NCBI GenBank assembly: GCA_963082875.1 | Contig: OY720101.1 | Span: forward strand, 372,001 to 436,000 | DNA from: Corella eumyota | Taxonomy: Eukaryota; Chordata; Ascidiacea; Phlebobranchia; Corellidae | Length of the DNA stretch: 64,000 bases | Direction: 5' to 3' | Shown: positions 22,257 to 35,300 of the stretch, one piece after another | Layout of the letters: every line of letters begins with the position of its first letter | Numbering within the stretch: the first letter of the stretch is position 1 | The notes under the pieces: generated by a model | Databases searched by the model: none | What the model saw: only the letters and a program-made list of their open reading frames with translations | What the model was told of the DNA's origin: nothing | Position numbers and translations under genes: made by a program

Positions 22257-25200
22257 GTAAACAACATTTTATTATTACTTTATTTTATAGTGAAAAAAAC
22301 CATCTTGCTACCCATAAAAAAACTTTCCTTATTTCGGCTCAAAAACATTTTTGAAGTACAAATATTTTAGATAAAAAGCCATTGTCGTGATATTCCTTGT
22401 TTGGAATGCGCGAGCGAAAATTTTTTTTTTACTTTTTGCCTTTGGGTCCAGTGTTTACAGATAGCTTAAACACATTACAACAGCAAACACTTCCCCAACA
22501 AAATATACGTAAACCTATCGCCCTAATGTGATATAGAAAATAGAGAGGAACGAATAACACTTAACTCGGTAAACCTACGATACCAAAACACTAAAAAACG
22601 TATTTTTTAGTTGAAATTTACACTTTTTCCAAAGGTTGAATTTTTGAGTATAGTAATAAGAATAAATATTCTGCAAAATTAAAACCCGCATGTTTATACC
22701 ATATTAGATACCTTTGTTATCGAGTTTTATTGTCGGATTTATTATTTATTTAAGAATATTTTGTTAGGCTGGTTTGGTGTATTGTTATTTTAAGCAGAGC
22801 GTTGTACTAGACATGTACTTGAAATAAAGTAGACGGGTTGTTACTAAATTTAAGCCATTAGGCAACCTGATGCAACATTTAAGTTAACATCATGTTGCGC
22901 CCAAAAAGTAAACAAAACTATGACGCATTTGTTTCAATGCAAATATTGGTGTATGCAGACTTGTAGGGCTTTTAGTTTTACGTTTATAAATTCCACAAGT
23001 TGTAATATTCACATACTTCAATTTAACGCGATTTCTTTAAAATTAGAGCTTGCTATTGTTTGGCTTAATGGGTCAATTTCTTTACAAATTAACTAGGTTA
23101 AGGTTTACGGCTTTTGCCAAGTAGGTGTGACTTATAGTTATTATAGAATAACAATTTCTTGATTATTAGTCATCAATTGTTTGAGGACATTTATTGTTTG
23201 TGCACGTGACAATTGTATTTGTTTTAAGGCGACCTATTTCGATAATTTTAATATGTTTATTTTAAGGTTTAAACTATTAAAAACCATAAATGACTACTTC
23301 ATAATAAAAGTTATATATTGCTGTTCAAATCTAAGACTAAAACTCTGTCTTAGTAGCACTAAGGGGTCACGTAATTCAATGAAAAAAAATGGTAAATTTT
23401 TTCCCGATGTGTTTGCCTACTTAATGTGTAAGTGGGGGAATTAATCATTGGGTTGTTTAAGTAAATGTGTTTGTTTTATAATACTAAATTGCTATCACAA
23501 TTCTATCTTAAAACTATATAAGTTATTTCTAAAAAAATGTCTAATTTAAAAATGTATACAAACTGTTTAATTAAGTGTATGAAATTCATGTGCGCTTGCT
23601 TTTATATAAGCTATTTTTATTAAAGTACTAGGTTGTTTATTTTATGATTTTACGACAAAGTCAGCCCATTTCTATAAATAGAAACTTGAGGCAAAATATT
23701 AGGAAGGTTATTTAATGCATATGAATCATATACAACATGCCTTATAAAATATGTGTTAGTTGGTGTAACTCTACCCCGTCGCCCTCTAAGTTAATAATTG
23801 ACTAACAACCCGCCCTATAAAACTGTATGGGAACTTATATACTTAAGGTTAGGCACAGTAAAACACTATGTCGCCGATATATGCATTATGTTGGTACTTA
23901 AAGTTTAAGATATTGTAGAAGTTTAACCTTAATCAGGCAATGTTAAGTATAGCAAAACGTAAAATTTCTTAGATTTTTTATTTTGTAATTTAGTATTTGG
24001 TTAAGTTTTAGTTATTTTTAATTTGTGTAAAATTTTTAGTTACAACAATTTTGGAAAAATTTTTTTTACAAAAGTATGTACATATATAAGAATTTAAAAG
24101 AAAATTATTTTGTAATTATTTTTAAAATTTGTAATTAAATGTGAATCTAATATCTTTTGTTTTTAAATGTTTTGTTACTTCGAATTAAGTTTATGGAAAA
24201 TTCCACTACAAAGTTAAAGTTTAAGCCTGTCATTGTTTACCCTTGGAGTAAACTTAAAAGCAAATGTGTGTTTAATTTATTAAAGCAACGTCAGGTTAAC
24301 ATAACAGTGAACAAGTAATATGCAGGTTAATAAAACAAGAAAGTTAGTTTTTAGGTTCAATTTTTGATCTTATATTTATTTAACTTTATAGTGGTTGCTC
24401 ATCAATCTTCTAATTTTATTGTTACATAACAGCTCTGCACCTTCATTCGCTCTTTAGTTTGTTTTAACTCTTTTAAAGTTAAATATCTAGGTAACCGTAT
24501 TTGTAAAACATTAAAATGTCATGAATATGTGCCTGGAATTTGTGATAGAGTTACGTAGTAAAAAGTTTTAACCTATTAAGTGCTTTTTTTGCAATCTTAA
24601 CGTTTGTTTTATAGATTTTATCAAAAATTAAAAATTTTTAAAAATATTTGTTGTTCAAGGTAACGTCTCTTGATTATTATAATTTGGTCGTTAAGTTAAC
24701 GATCTATTTACGAACATGATCTTTAATAATTTTCAGGTATTTTTATAGCAATTGACTGATTAAAAAATTGCAAAAATTGAACTCATGGTTATTATAGAAA
24801 AAAAATATATGTAACATTAAAAACTTGGTTAATTTGGTATGCATTTACAGCCTTATAAACACATAGCATGTAAAGCTGTTTAAACTGTTTAGTATGTTGT
24901 GGGATTAAAGTTAAAGTTTGTCAATGTTTAACTTAATTCTTGGGCAACATCCTTAGGTCTACATGTTTAATGTTTTGACACGGTTCGGACAAGTTTTACA
25001 AGAAGTTTGATCCCTAGTAAAAGTTGTGTTGACCGTTCATCTAATTACTCTTAAGTAAACTTAGGACTAGGTTGTAAACATTGTAACACAGTATATTGTA
25101 AACAGGATGTATAGACTTAATATTGCAATAGTTTGTTTAACTTGTTTAAACTTTACGTTAGTTTAAAGTTGATATTAATAAATTTGTACAATTCTCCAAA

Positions 25201-26341
25201 GATATATAATATTAATTACATTTATGTTTATTAGCCTAAGCGACGTTTTATATATCAATCATTCGCTTAGATGAATTTTATCAATATTTTTATTGACAGA
25301 TAACATTTTTATTTGGTTTATGATAACAAATGTTTCAATTTGAATACTAATTATCATTTTTTCAGTATAAACAGTAATTAGGCAGCAGCGTTTTAATATC
25401 TTGCTTGCAGATGTTTGATAACATCTCTGTGTACACAAATTCGTTCTAGTAACATAAAAGTTAACCTAATTATTTGCCCACATGCATATCATGCTTAGGA
25501 CAAAGTTCGGTGTTTTGAACCATCAAAACACACCTTGAATACTAACCAAACATTTCCTTAACAATAAATGACCAGCTCCGAATTTTTGACAAATATTTCA
25601 ATGTGTAAAGAGTTGACCAAGCATTGGCTTGATTGATGTTGTTTGCCTTTGTTAAATATTGCAACATAAGAGTGAAGCTTACTTCAGTGTGACTGTGCAA
25701 TTATATTGCAGAAGTGATTTAGTAAAGTGACTTTAATTTAAAGTTTTTTATTAGGTTTGGTGGCAAGGGTACATGAAGTTCATTTTATATATCAAATTAA
25801 AAAAAATATGTTTATTTAAATTAGTTTTCTTTGCGCTAAGGATTTAAAATTGTTAAGGCATGATTTTGGTCAAGTTAGCTACTAAAGTTTTCTATGTAAT
25901 TCAATTTAAATCTTTAAATTGGTTTATATTTGTTGAATTATAAAAGCTGCATTTTTTTGCCTCTGTTTTAAAAAAAGCTGCCTCTGTATTTAAATAAAAG
26001 ATATTAAAACTTACAAAAGCAGAACAAAAATCTCTAATTAGTTAATTAGTACAGGAATGCAAGGGCAGTTAAATGTTTTAGCAAGCTATATTCAAATTAA
26101 GTTAAACCACACTAAATGTATCAGGACTTTTTAAAAGACAGTAAAATTTAAATAGGCACGATTATGTATTGAATCATGATAAAATTTATTTATAATATTG
26201 ATTTTACCAATACATATCATAAGATAAAAAATCTTAAGCCTTTAAAAAGGATATCAAACATAATGATTTTATCAAAGTTTATTTACTAAACAATATTGAT
26301 ATGTTCTAGAATTTTGTGATTGTTTTAAATTTGTAATCTAG
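22257..26341. other. Long AT-rich intron or intergenic gap
   Basis: Four kilobases without a supported exon. A fragment at about 22445-22515 resembles the 3' part of the second SINE-like family (TAGCTTAAACACATTACAAC). An isolated open frame at 23181-23444 has no splice context and looks like chance. Otherwise nothing seen. Confidence 0.5.
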
Positions 26342-26343
26342 TT

Positions 26344-29300
26344 ATGACGTCACAAAACGGAATACGAGAATGTTCTATTAAAAAAGAACCAGAAGAGGAA
26401 TTCGAGTTCTTCTTGAAAGTCGATGATGTCAGAAAGGGGCAGGTTTGTGACGTCATTATAAGTTGTATTGTGACATTTTTTAAATAAAAAATCATTTTAG
26501 AAAGGAAATTAATATTTTTTAAATTAATGTTGTCTAGAAAAATGATTAATTATTTATTTATTTTAATTAGTAAAACGATAGTTTATTAACAAATACATTC
26601 ATAACGCCAGTCCCGTTACTTTATTATAGCACTTTTACTAACAAAAAATAACTTTTGTATAACAAACTGATTATATTTTAATTTAATATTTTACAATTTA
26701 GTTGATAACATCGATAACAAAAGACGGACCAGCGGATCGGGCCGGAGCAAAAGACGGAGACCGGGTAATCGAAGTGAACGGAGTGAATGTTGAAAAGCGG
26801 GATCACTCCGAAGTTGTGGATATGATCCGAGATAGTATCCCTAAAAACTTGGTAGTGTTTAAAGTTGTGGATGAGGCTCATGATCCAAATATGCCAAAAC
26901 CGAAACCGGTAGAAGCGCAAGTCGCAGTGTAAGTTAATAAATAAGGCAGTTGGTTTAATTTTTGGGTTCACGTTAAATGTCCGTACCCAGACAAAACTGA
27001 TAAACACTACGTACCTCCTATATTTACTCGTAGCTTGTACGTAACTCTCCTACGCAACGCCTTTTTCGTTTTGCCAACCCTATCTAAGTTTGTTGTGTTT
27101 TATCATCTGAGTCTTCAAATATATGTACCCTTACCTAAACTCTATCTAAGTTTGTTGTTAAAAAACATTGTACCTTTACAATGTGCGGACGTTAATTTAT
27201 AGCTAATGTATATTATTTATTCGCATAGGCTACATTGCGAGAGAGCTATCTCGTTAATATTACGTAACTTCTAAATTCGCTGGTTTCGAGAACGTAACTT
27301 TTTTTTGTTGAGTTACGTACAGTTAACGTGAACCGATTTTTGTCTATAAACTATAAAGTAAAGAATTTTGTTAAAAAACACAACACTATTTTGCAATTTT
27401 TGAAAAAGTTGGTTGTATGTTTTATTTTACTATTTGTTAAAACGCAAGAATTTTGTTCTAGCTGGTTTATTTTACTTTTATTTTTAACAAGGACAGATGT
27501 CTGTTAATGCATTTAATAGTAACCGGTTTTACATTATAAGCAAACGAATTCCTTTTGACGAGATTTTTTATAAGACCATAAACTTGTGTAAACACCCCAT
27601 ACTGATCTTTTAAGACTTGTACAATGTTTCACTAACACGACAATAATTTATGCTTCTCTTTATAAACCTTTACGAGATTTTAACAAGTTTTTTTGTTAAA
27701 TGCAATAACATTTTTACAGCAGGAAAACAAACGGGAATGCTGACGTCATAAGCGACCTTCGACCAAGGATTTGTAAAATTCCAAAACTTCGAAATACTTT
27801 TGGGTTTTCGTTGCAAGCTACAACAAATGCAAGAAGCGGTAATTTTACTAGTTTTTAAAAACTTGTCATTCAACACCTTAAATAATTGAAAAAAATACCA
27901 ATTTTTATAATTTAACAAAGTTTTTATTTTTGTTCCTTAATAACACTAGCCAAAAATGTATAATTAGGATATTTGACAGCTTGTGTTTTATAATATTTGT
28001 GCGTGATATTTTCTGGTAAATTATTGACACTTTAAATATATTTAAGTAAGGCAAATAACTAATCAGTTACTGTAATTGCTTGTAAATCAAACCTACGTAA
28101 AGATCAAATTAAACTAAGTCATTAAATGGTTGTACACACCAAGTGTGTAATGTACAAAAACTTTTCTTAAAGCAAAATTTATTTATAAATTCTTAAAACC
28201 ATTTTTATATATTCAGGGCACTTTGTAAAAGGTTTGATCGAAGGCGGACCAGCTGTGGAAAGCGGACTACGAGAAAATGATCGGATCATCGAAGTAGGCG
28301 GAGTGAACGTGGAGAAATTAAGCCATGAGAAAGTTGTCGGATTAGTGAAAAAAAGCGGAAACAAAGTAACCTTGCTGGTTGTGGATGAGGATACATATCG
28401 ACACTTTATGGCAAAGTAAAACTTAGTTTAAAGCTTGATACAGCTATGGCTAAGATTTCGACTTAATATGTAAAGTTTTATTAAAAACTTTGTCTACAAC
28501 AAAATTTTTCTGAAATATGGCGTTTTTTAAAACGATAGTGTAGTGAACCCGTAATGGCATCGAACCACGCGCCAAAAGGTTTCGGGTTCAAGCCGCACCA
28601 ATGCCACACTATTCGCCCTTAAAATCGGCGTTTACGGCTAGCTTAAACACGTCACAATCGCACAACTTTACCCTATAAAAATTTTAAATATAGCGTTGCT
28701 GTTAATAACCAAAATTAAAAAACAACATCTAGTGTGGAAAAAACATCGTAATTATATTCAAATTTTCTAATAGTTTAACAATAGTTTAACAATTAAACAA
28801 ATCTTGTTCCAGTATTTTTCAAGTTTTCGTTTAACAACAAAATTACAACTTTTTGTTTTGTAGAAAAATCAAGATCAAGGCAAAACGCGCGGTCAGTACC
28901 AGTGAACACGTGATCTCCAATTCTAGAAATCAATCAACATCATCAACAACACCGTTAACAAGCAGTGACGTCAAAGCCAGGCTTGTTCACGTCACAAAGG
29001 CCAACAATCAAGGGTACGGATTCTTTTTGAGGGTCAAGAAGGACGAAGAAGGTTTGGAATTTAATTTTAAAAAAAGTTGCTACTTTTTGATATTAAAAAA
29101 GTTGCTACTCTTTTGATAATAAAAAAGTCGCTACTTTTTTATATTAAAAAAGTTGCTACTATTTTAAGTTGCTACTTTTTTGATAACTTACAGACATTCA
29201 GCTCAAGATATAACAACTTTACTTACCCTTGCTTTTATATACACTATTCATATAATTACCCCACATTTTTAAATGATTTATTTTTCTTAAGCTACAATAT

Positions 29301-32300
29301 GACCATAAACATTTAATATCAGGTATTTAATTTTCGACCTAACAGAATATTCTCGATTTAACAGAAGGTTTGATATTTGTTTTAAAAAGGGTTGCTATTA
29401 AATTAGATATTTTGCCTAAAAGATAACATATATAAATTTTTAAAACACCATTTATATAACTACTTACATTTTTAAATTGAGCATTTTTTAAAGATACAAC
29501 ATGGCAAAATTTAATTTTAGTTTTTTTATTTAATTATTTTTTTTTACCTAACGCAATTGTTTTTTTCTCTCTTTTATGTTGCATAAAATGTGCAAGGACT
29601 GCAAAAATGCAGCCCTATAATGCTTATTAAACATTCAGGCCGTTAACCTGTGTTTACGATCTATTTACATTCAGGTTAATCATTGATTTTGAGTCAAGGT
29701 CTTTGTTCAAACCATGACATATTTCTAGGTCTTCATCTCAAGCAATAATTTTAAATCATCGTTTAAATGCAGTTACTGATGCTGTAACAATTCCAATTAA
29801 CTAAAAAATAGTAAACTATTTGTGATGTCACAATACATAACTCGGAATCAATTGTTTCAGGAGAATTTATCGGAGCAGTGGCGAAGGGAATGGCAGCGTC
29901 TGAATGTGGTTTGATGGACGAAGATCGCGTCGTTGCAATCAACGGAACAATTGTATTTAACAAAGAGCATAATGACGTCACAAACCTAGTTAAGGAGGTT
30001 CCACAACACGTGGTGTTCTTGGTTTTTGGACCCGAAGCTCAAAAGTAAGTTTTAGTAAGCATTATTACACTGGCATGGAATTGAATTACAAAAGATTATG
30101 GGTTTGAGGCCTAACAATGCCACAATATTTGCATTAAGCTCGCAGTATATAAATAGCCCAAACATGTCACAACAGAACACCTTTTCTCATAAAAATACTA
30201 AAAACCTGTTACCTTAATAAGTTACAGAAAAAAATAAGATTTTAATGTATTGTATGTCTTCATACTTATATGCAAAAACTGACCTTCATTAGTTAAGCCT
30301 TGATTTGTCTACAAACCTATTAATGTAGAAGTTTTAAAGATAATTAATAACATGTTTACAATCGCCAACCTTATACAAATAAGCAGATAGGTTGAAATAA
30401 GGGGCATTGTAGTTAATTGCTTTTTAAAAACTGGTTGTATATTAAGTTAATAACACCTTAATTTGGGTTATCATTTTGTGTAATTATTGTTTAGAAATGC
30501 AAGTCAAAACGGTTTGTTGTCGACGTTAAAGGGCGCTACGTTGATGTTACCGGAGAAACCACGTGTAGTGCAAGTGAGCAAGGGTGATGATGGGTATGGG
30601 TTCTATCTTAAAATGGAAATGGTAAGTTTAATAGAGTGTCATATATTATGCTTTTCAATGCTTTTCCATAGCGATTGAAACTTGCTTTCCTGTTTAGTAG
30701 TATCATTTTAAATTCAATTATACAAAACATATTTTGCATAAGAATAAAGTAACAAATTCGAAGCAAAGTTTAATTAAAATAAAATTTAAATTCGTTAGTT
30801 GTTAAACTGCTGACCTGATAAATTCTCCTTAATTCTTGCGACGCTAAACTTTAAATATTTTAAAGTTTAAAACACACAGAAATAGCCTAGTCATGCAAGG
30901 TGTTTGTTTATTAATTAACACATTGTCATACCTTTGGATACGATGACTATATAGCAAAGTCATAGTTACTATACTATTACCATAAGTTACCACATGCCCT
31001 TTCAGTATGTTTTTATGTTTTTTTTGTTGTTTGCTAATTTTAAATTTGATGCACTTTTGCGCTTGTGCATGACAAACTCATAAAAAGTTAAAACAAATAC
31101 AAATGCGTAAACAAATCGTAAAACGTTGTACTTTAATCTCCTAAATTTTGTTTTATTTGTGCAAATATTGCGACAACTATTATTCTCTTCTACCGTGTTT
31201 TAGAACAACCCAATGCATATAATTGGCGACGTTGAAGATGGATCTGAAGCCCAAAAAGCTGGGTTGAAAAACGGCGAAGTTGTCGCTTGTGTTGGGGACT
31301 ATGACGTCATGAATAAGTCTCATGACGACACAGTTGGAAAGATCAAGTAATTTTAAATTTAAGAATAATAGATAATGTCTGGTAATAACTTCGCATAAAA
31401 AGTCAAAAGGTTTCGGGTTCAATTCCAGCCATTGCCTTTTCGCGTTTAGCCTAGCTTTTACAAATAGGATTAAAAACATGGCTCAACAGCACACCCTTTG
31501 TACAAAAATGTAAAACTGATCGCCTCTTAAAGTGTTTTAAAAAAAATAAATTCTAAAAAGAATGCTTATACTTTTTTTATAGCCTTACAATCTAAACCTG
31601 CATAAACAATTCAGTTATTTTTTATAATTTCAATAAAATCTTTTGGATATGAATCACAATTCTAGAATATTAATAAATTATTTTTTTAATTACTCAGAGA
31701 TGCCGGTAATGATGTTACGCTAACGGTAGCTTCCCGTAAAACGATGGATCTGCTTCACAAACTAAAGATCTCGGTCACACAAGAGTTTCTTAACAACTGG
31801 CCCGGGGAGACCGGGACTGGAATCCCAGATTTTACCGACTTTGATCGATTTTTTGCCGCCAAAGTTGTTGCAAAAGTTGCCGAAGTTTCCCATGCAATCG
31901 AACGGCAGGTAGATCGAGAAATATAAAATTAAAAAAAAAATTATATTCAATTCTGGTAAATAAACCGGTAGCGTGGTGTAGTGGTAAGAACACTTGCTAC
32001 AGTACTATGAGGTCGTGGGTTCAATCCCCACTGCTCTCATGCTGTAGCGCCCTTGAGTAAGGCGATATAAACGGTACAAACTCTTCCTGAACCAGCACTT
32101 CATCAGCAGCTTAATTACTGGGCAATTATAATCTATAATATCCCAAACTACCACAGGCAACTCAACACTGGGTCGAAGTAACTTATGTTACTCTATGTTT
32201 AGGTCGTGCATTCGACTTTCCCACATCGAGGATAAAGATAAATACAAAAAAATAGCTTAATAGGCACCTCTTTATATCTTAATAAACCATACCAAAGTTG

Positions 32301-35300
32301 TACAATCTTCATACATTTTACATATTTGACTAATCTTAGTATACCCATACTTTATAAAACCTTTACTTAACCAGCCAACCTACGCAAAGATTAACAAAAC
32401 ACGAACGTGCAAATTAATAAAAGAAGGCGGCGGATTTGGGTTCTTTCTACGGGACGAGAATGGTCACATTCTGGGCAATGTTGAACAAGGTGGCGCTGCA
32501 GAGAAGGCCGGGGTACTGGAAAATGATCGAATTATTGAAGTCGATGGAGAGAATGTAGAAAATGAATCTCACGACCAGGTAAAGTTATATTTATAAATTC
32601 ATAATGGTAACATATTTACAATTTTCAAGAGAAAAAATAAATTAAAAAAGCAGCTTTATCGTCGTTTTATACATATTTAAAAATGTAGATACTAAAAGGT
32701 TGAAAAGATTTTTTTTTTTTAGATTTTTTTAAGCTGGTAATTTTTTGTTTTTGTTCCTGAGTTAAAGTAACTTTCCTGTTTTATTTGTTTCTATTGTTTT
32801 TGCAATTAGGTTGTTGATCGTATAAGGAATGCAGGGGACAAAGTCACTTTCTTGGTGAAAAGTTCAGTTAAACGAGAAGCGGTTCAAACTGTCGAAGCTA
32901 CATCAACATCTGAAGGTGTGTTAACAAAATTAATTAGTCCTTGCCCATGTTTTTGACAATTTTATAGTGATACAAATTCCACCATAATTCCCATTGCTTT
33001 TTAAAAAAAACTAAAAATATTCAAATATTTTTGCACTGTTTAGTGGTGACAGAATCTGCGGTCCCTCTTCCACGCTTGTGTGTGGTGACCAAAGGAGACG
33101 GGGGATTCGGGTTCCACCTAAACGGGGAGACCGAAGGAAGACCGGGACAATACATAAGGAGGGTTGTTGGTGACGGTCCCGCCGATGCAGCTGGACTTAA
33201 GAATGGTAAGAAACTTGGTTTTTGAAAACAAACTTGCAATCATTTTAATATCTAAACTACACACGTATTTTATTTATATTTTTAAAGCGTGTGATCATAC
33301 AAACTTTTAAAGCATGTGAACTTATATTTAGCCTTATGTTTCGCTGTTTTGCTCTGATGTGGTTTAAAACAAACCAAATCTTTTAATTATAGCCTTTAAA
33401 ATTAATTTTTACTTACGATAAATCGCCACGCGGCATAAAATATGCCAAAGGTTCAATTAACAGATGCCGCGGTTAAAAATAAACCACAACTTGTAGAAAA
33501 CGCTTTGATATATTTAAAAGTAAACCACAAGTCCTTAAACATTCTTTAATTGTTAGATAACATATATTTGAACTTTCGAAACCCTTTTAATTGTTATTTA
33601 AAAACGGTAATTTTTTGTGTAAAAAAGCGTTTAAATTGCCTTCACTGACATAGCCATACTGTTACCTATTAGCTATACCAAACGTATAGAATGGTTATAG
33701 TGGGTATTTATTTGTACCACAATTAGTTGAGCATATACTGAAAAATTAAAAAAAAATGGAAACATTTTTGTAATAAAATTTATTTATTTTCAGGTGATCG
33801 AGTCATCGAGGTCAACGAGGAATCGATTTCGGGGAAGACCCATGAAGAAGTTGTTCAAATTATCATCAAGAGTGGTTCAAAGGTATGACGTCATTGTTGA
33901 TACTGTCATGTAATGTTTACAAAAAAATTTTAGAATTTTTTTGAACATTTTTTTATAACACTTTTGCTTATTTTTTTTAGATTACATTCCTTGTTGTTGA
34001 TGAGGAAGCAGACATTTACTATTCAAAGAAAAGTATCGCCGTAACCGCAGCATTACTTATCGCTAAAGCTGTTAAACAAGGTAAATTTAAAGATATAGAA
34101 AAAACTAAATAATTTGAATTTGTAGCAATTTTTTTGGTATATATTTGTCCCCGATGCGGAAAGGTCGACCCAAGAGCGTAAAATGGAGTAAATTTTGTTT
34201 TTGACTCTGTTTTGAGTTTATTGAGCTAGTTTTAAGTGTAATTGTAACGTAAACAATTTTATTCGTGAAGCCTTGAAGTTCCTATGGTGCCCTATATCAT
34301 GTGCCTTGATTGTAACATTACTGTGTTTCTTTTTGTGATGTGTTGTCCCGTACCTAAATGGGCCTTCAAATTTAGCGTGGCGCTAACGTAAAGTCAACTC
34401 TGGTTGGGCGGCCAATTTAATATAGACTAATTTTTTTTGTAACCATATACCTTCTCATTAGATTTTAAATTAGCATGAGTTTATGCCGTTTATAGTGCCT
34501 TACCTATAAGAGTTTTGGTTGGGTCCTACCCAGAAGATTAAATAGCACCGAATTTTTTATTACGTAACAAACAATTTACAATTTTAATTGTTTTAGATGA
34601 TGACGCAGCCATGACAAGATCGTCATCAACATCCACGATAACCGAAGCCAGCGTTCATGTTGACCCAGAGGTAAGGTTACATAAAAAAAACTTGTTTAAA
34701 ATCTTGTTAAGTCGAAGATTGCGTGACTACATGTCAAGCTAGTTAGCATTTTTAAACTCCTATATTGGTGATTTTTTTTACCTAAAAGTTGATAAAGTTG
34801 GTGTCACTGAACACAAAAATGGTTTTAATTTCAAACAATTTCACTTAAAGTTATGCATTTTAATTAAATTCAAAAAAAGAAGCCTTGTTCTTGATGACGT
34901 AGAAAGTACTGGCTTGTATACAATACGCTACTTGGTGCTTTCTACGTCACACTAAAAAACATGGTAACCTGGTTTTTTATTTGCACCAATTTCTAGTATT
35001 TTTGAAAATTAAATTGTAAGTACCACAGACATTTTTAAAAGGTTTTAAAGACATTTTATGATTCAGTGTCAACCATACTAACATGCTATATAAATCACTT
35101 ACAAAATTGCAGAACTCTCCAATGTAGCACTTTAAACTTTTTAGGAGGAACCTGAGATCGATTTTCCTCCCCCTCCGGATGCTCAAAGTCTTCACGAAAG
35201 TCTTCACAGTCAGCTGGAGGTTCTCGATCAACTGGACGAGTCCATTAAAGATGATGACGCAGTCGATGGCTTAGATGACGTCATAAGAGATGAGGAAGCT

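Noticed and set aside
23181-23444. Isolated open frame in the 4-kb gap
   Set aside because: No domain, no splice context and composition like the surrounding AT-rich DNA.
26678-27007. Minus-strand open frame over PDZ1
   Set aside because: Antisense shadow of the PDZ1 exon running into the MITE.
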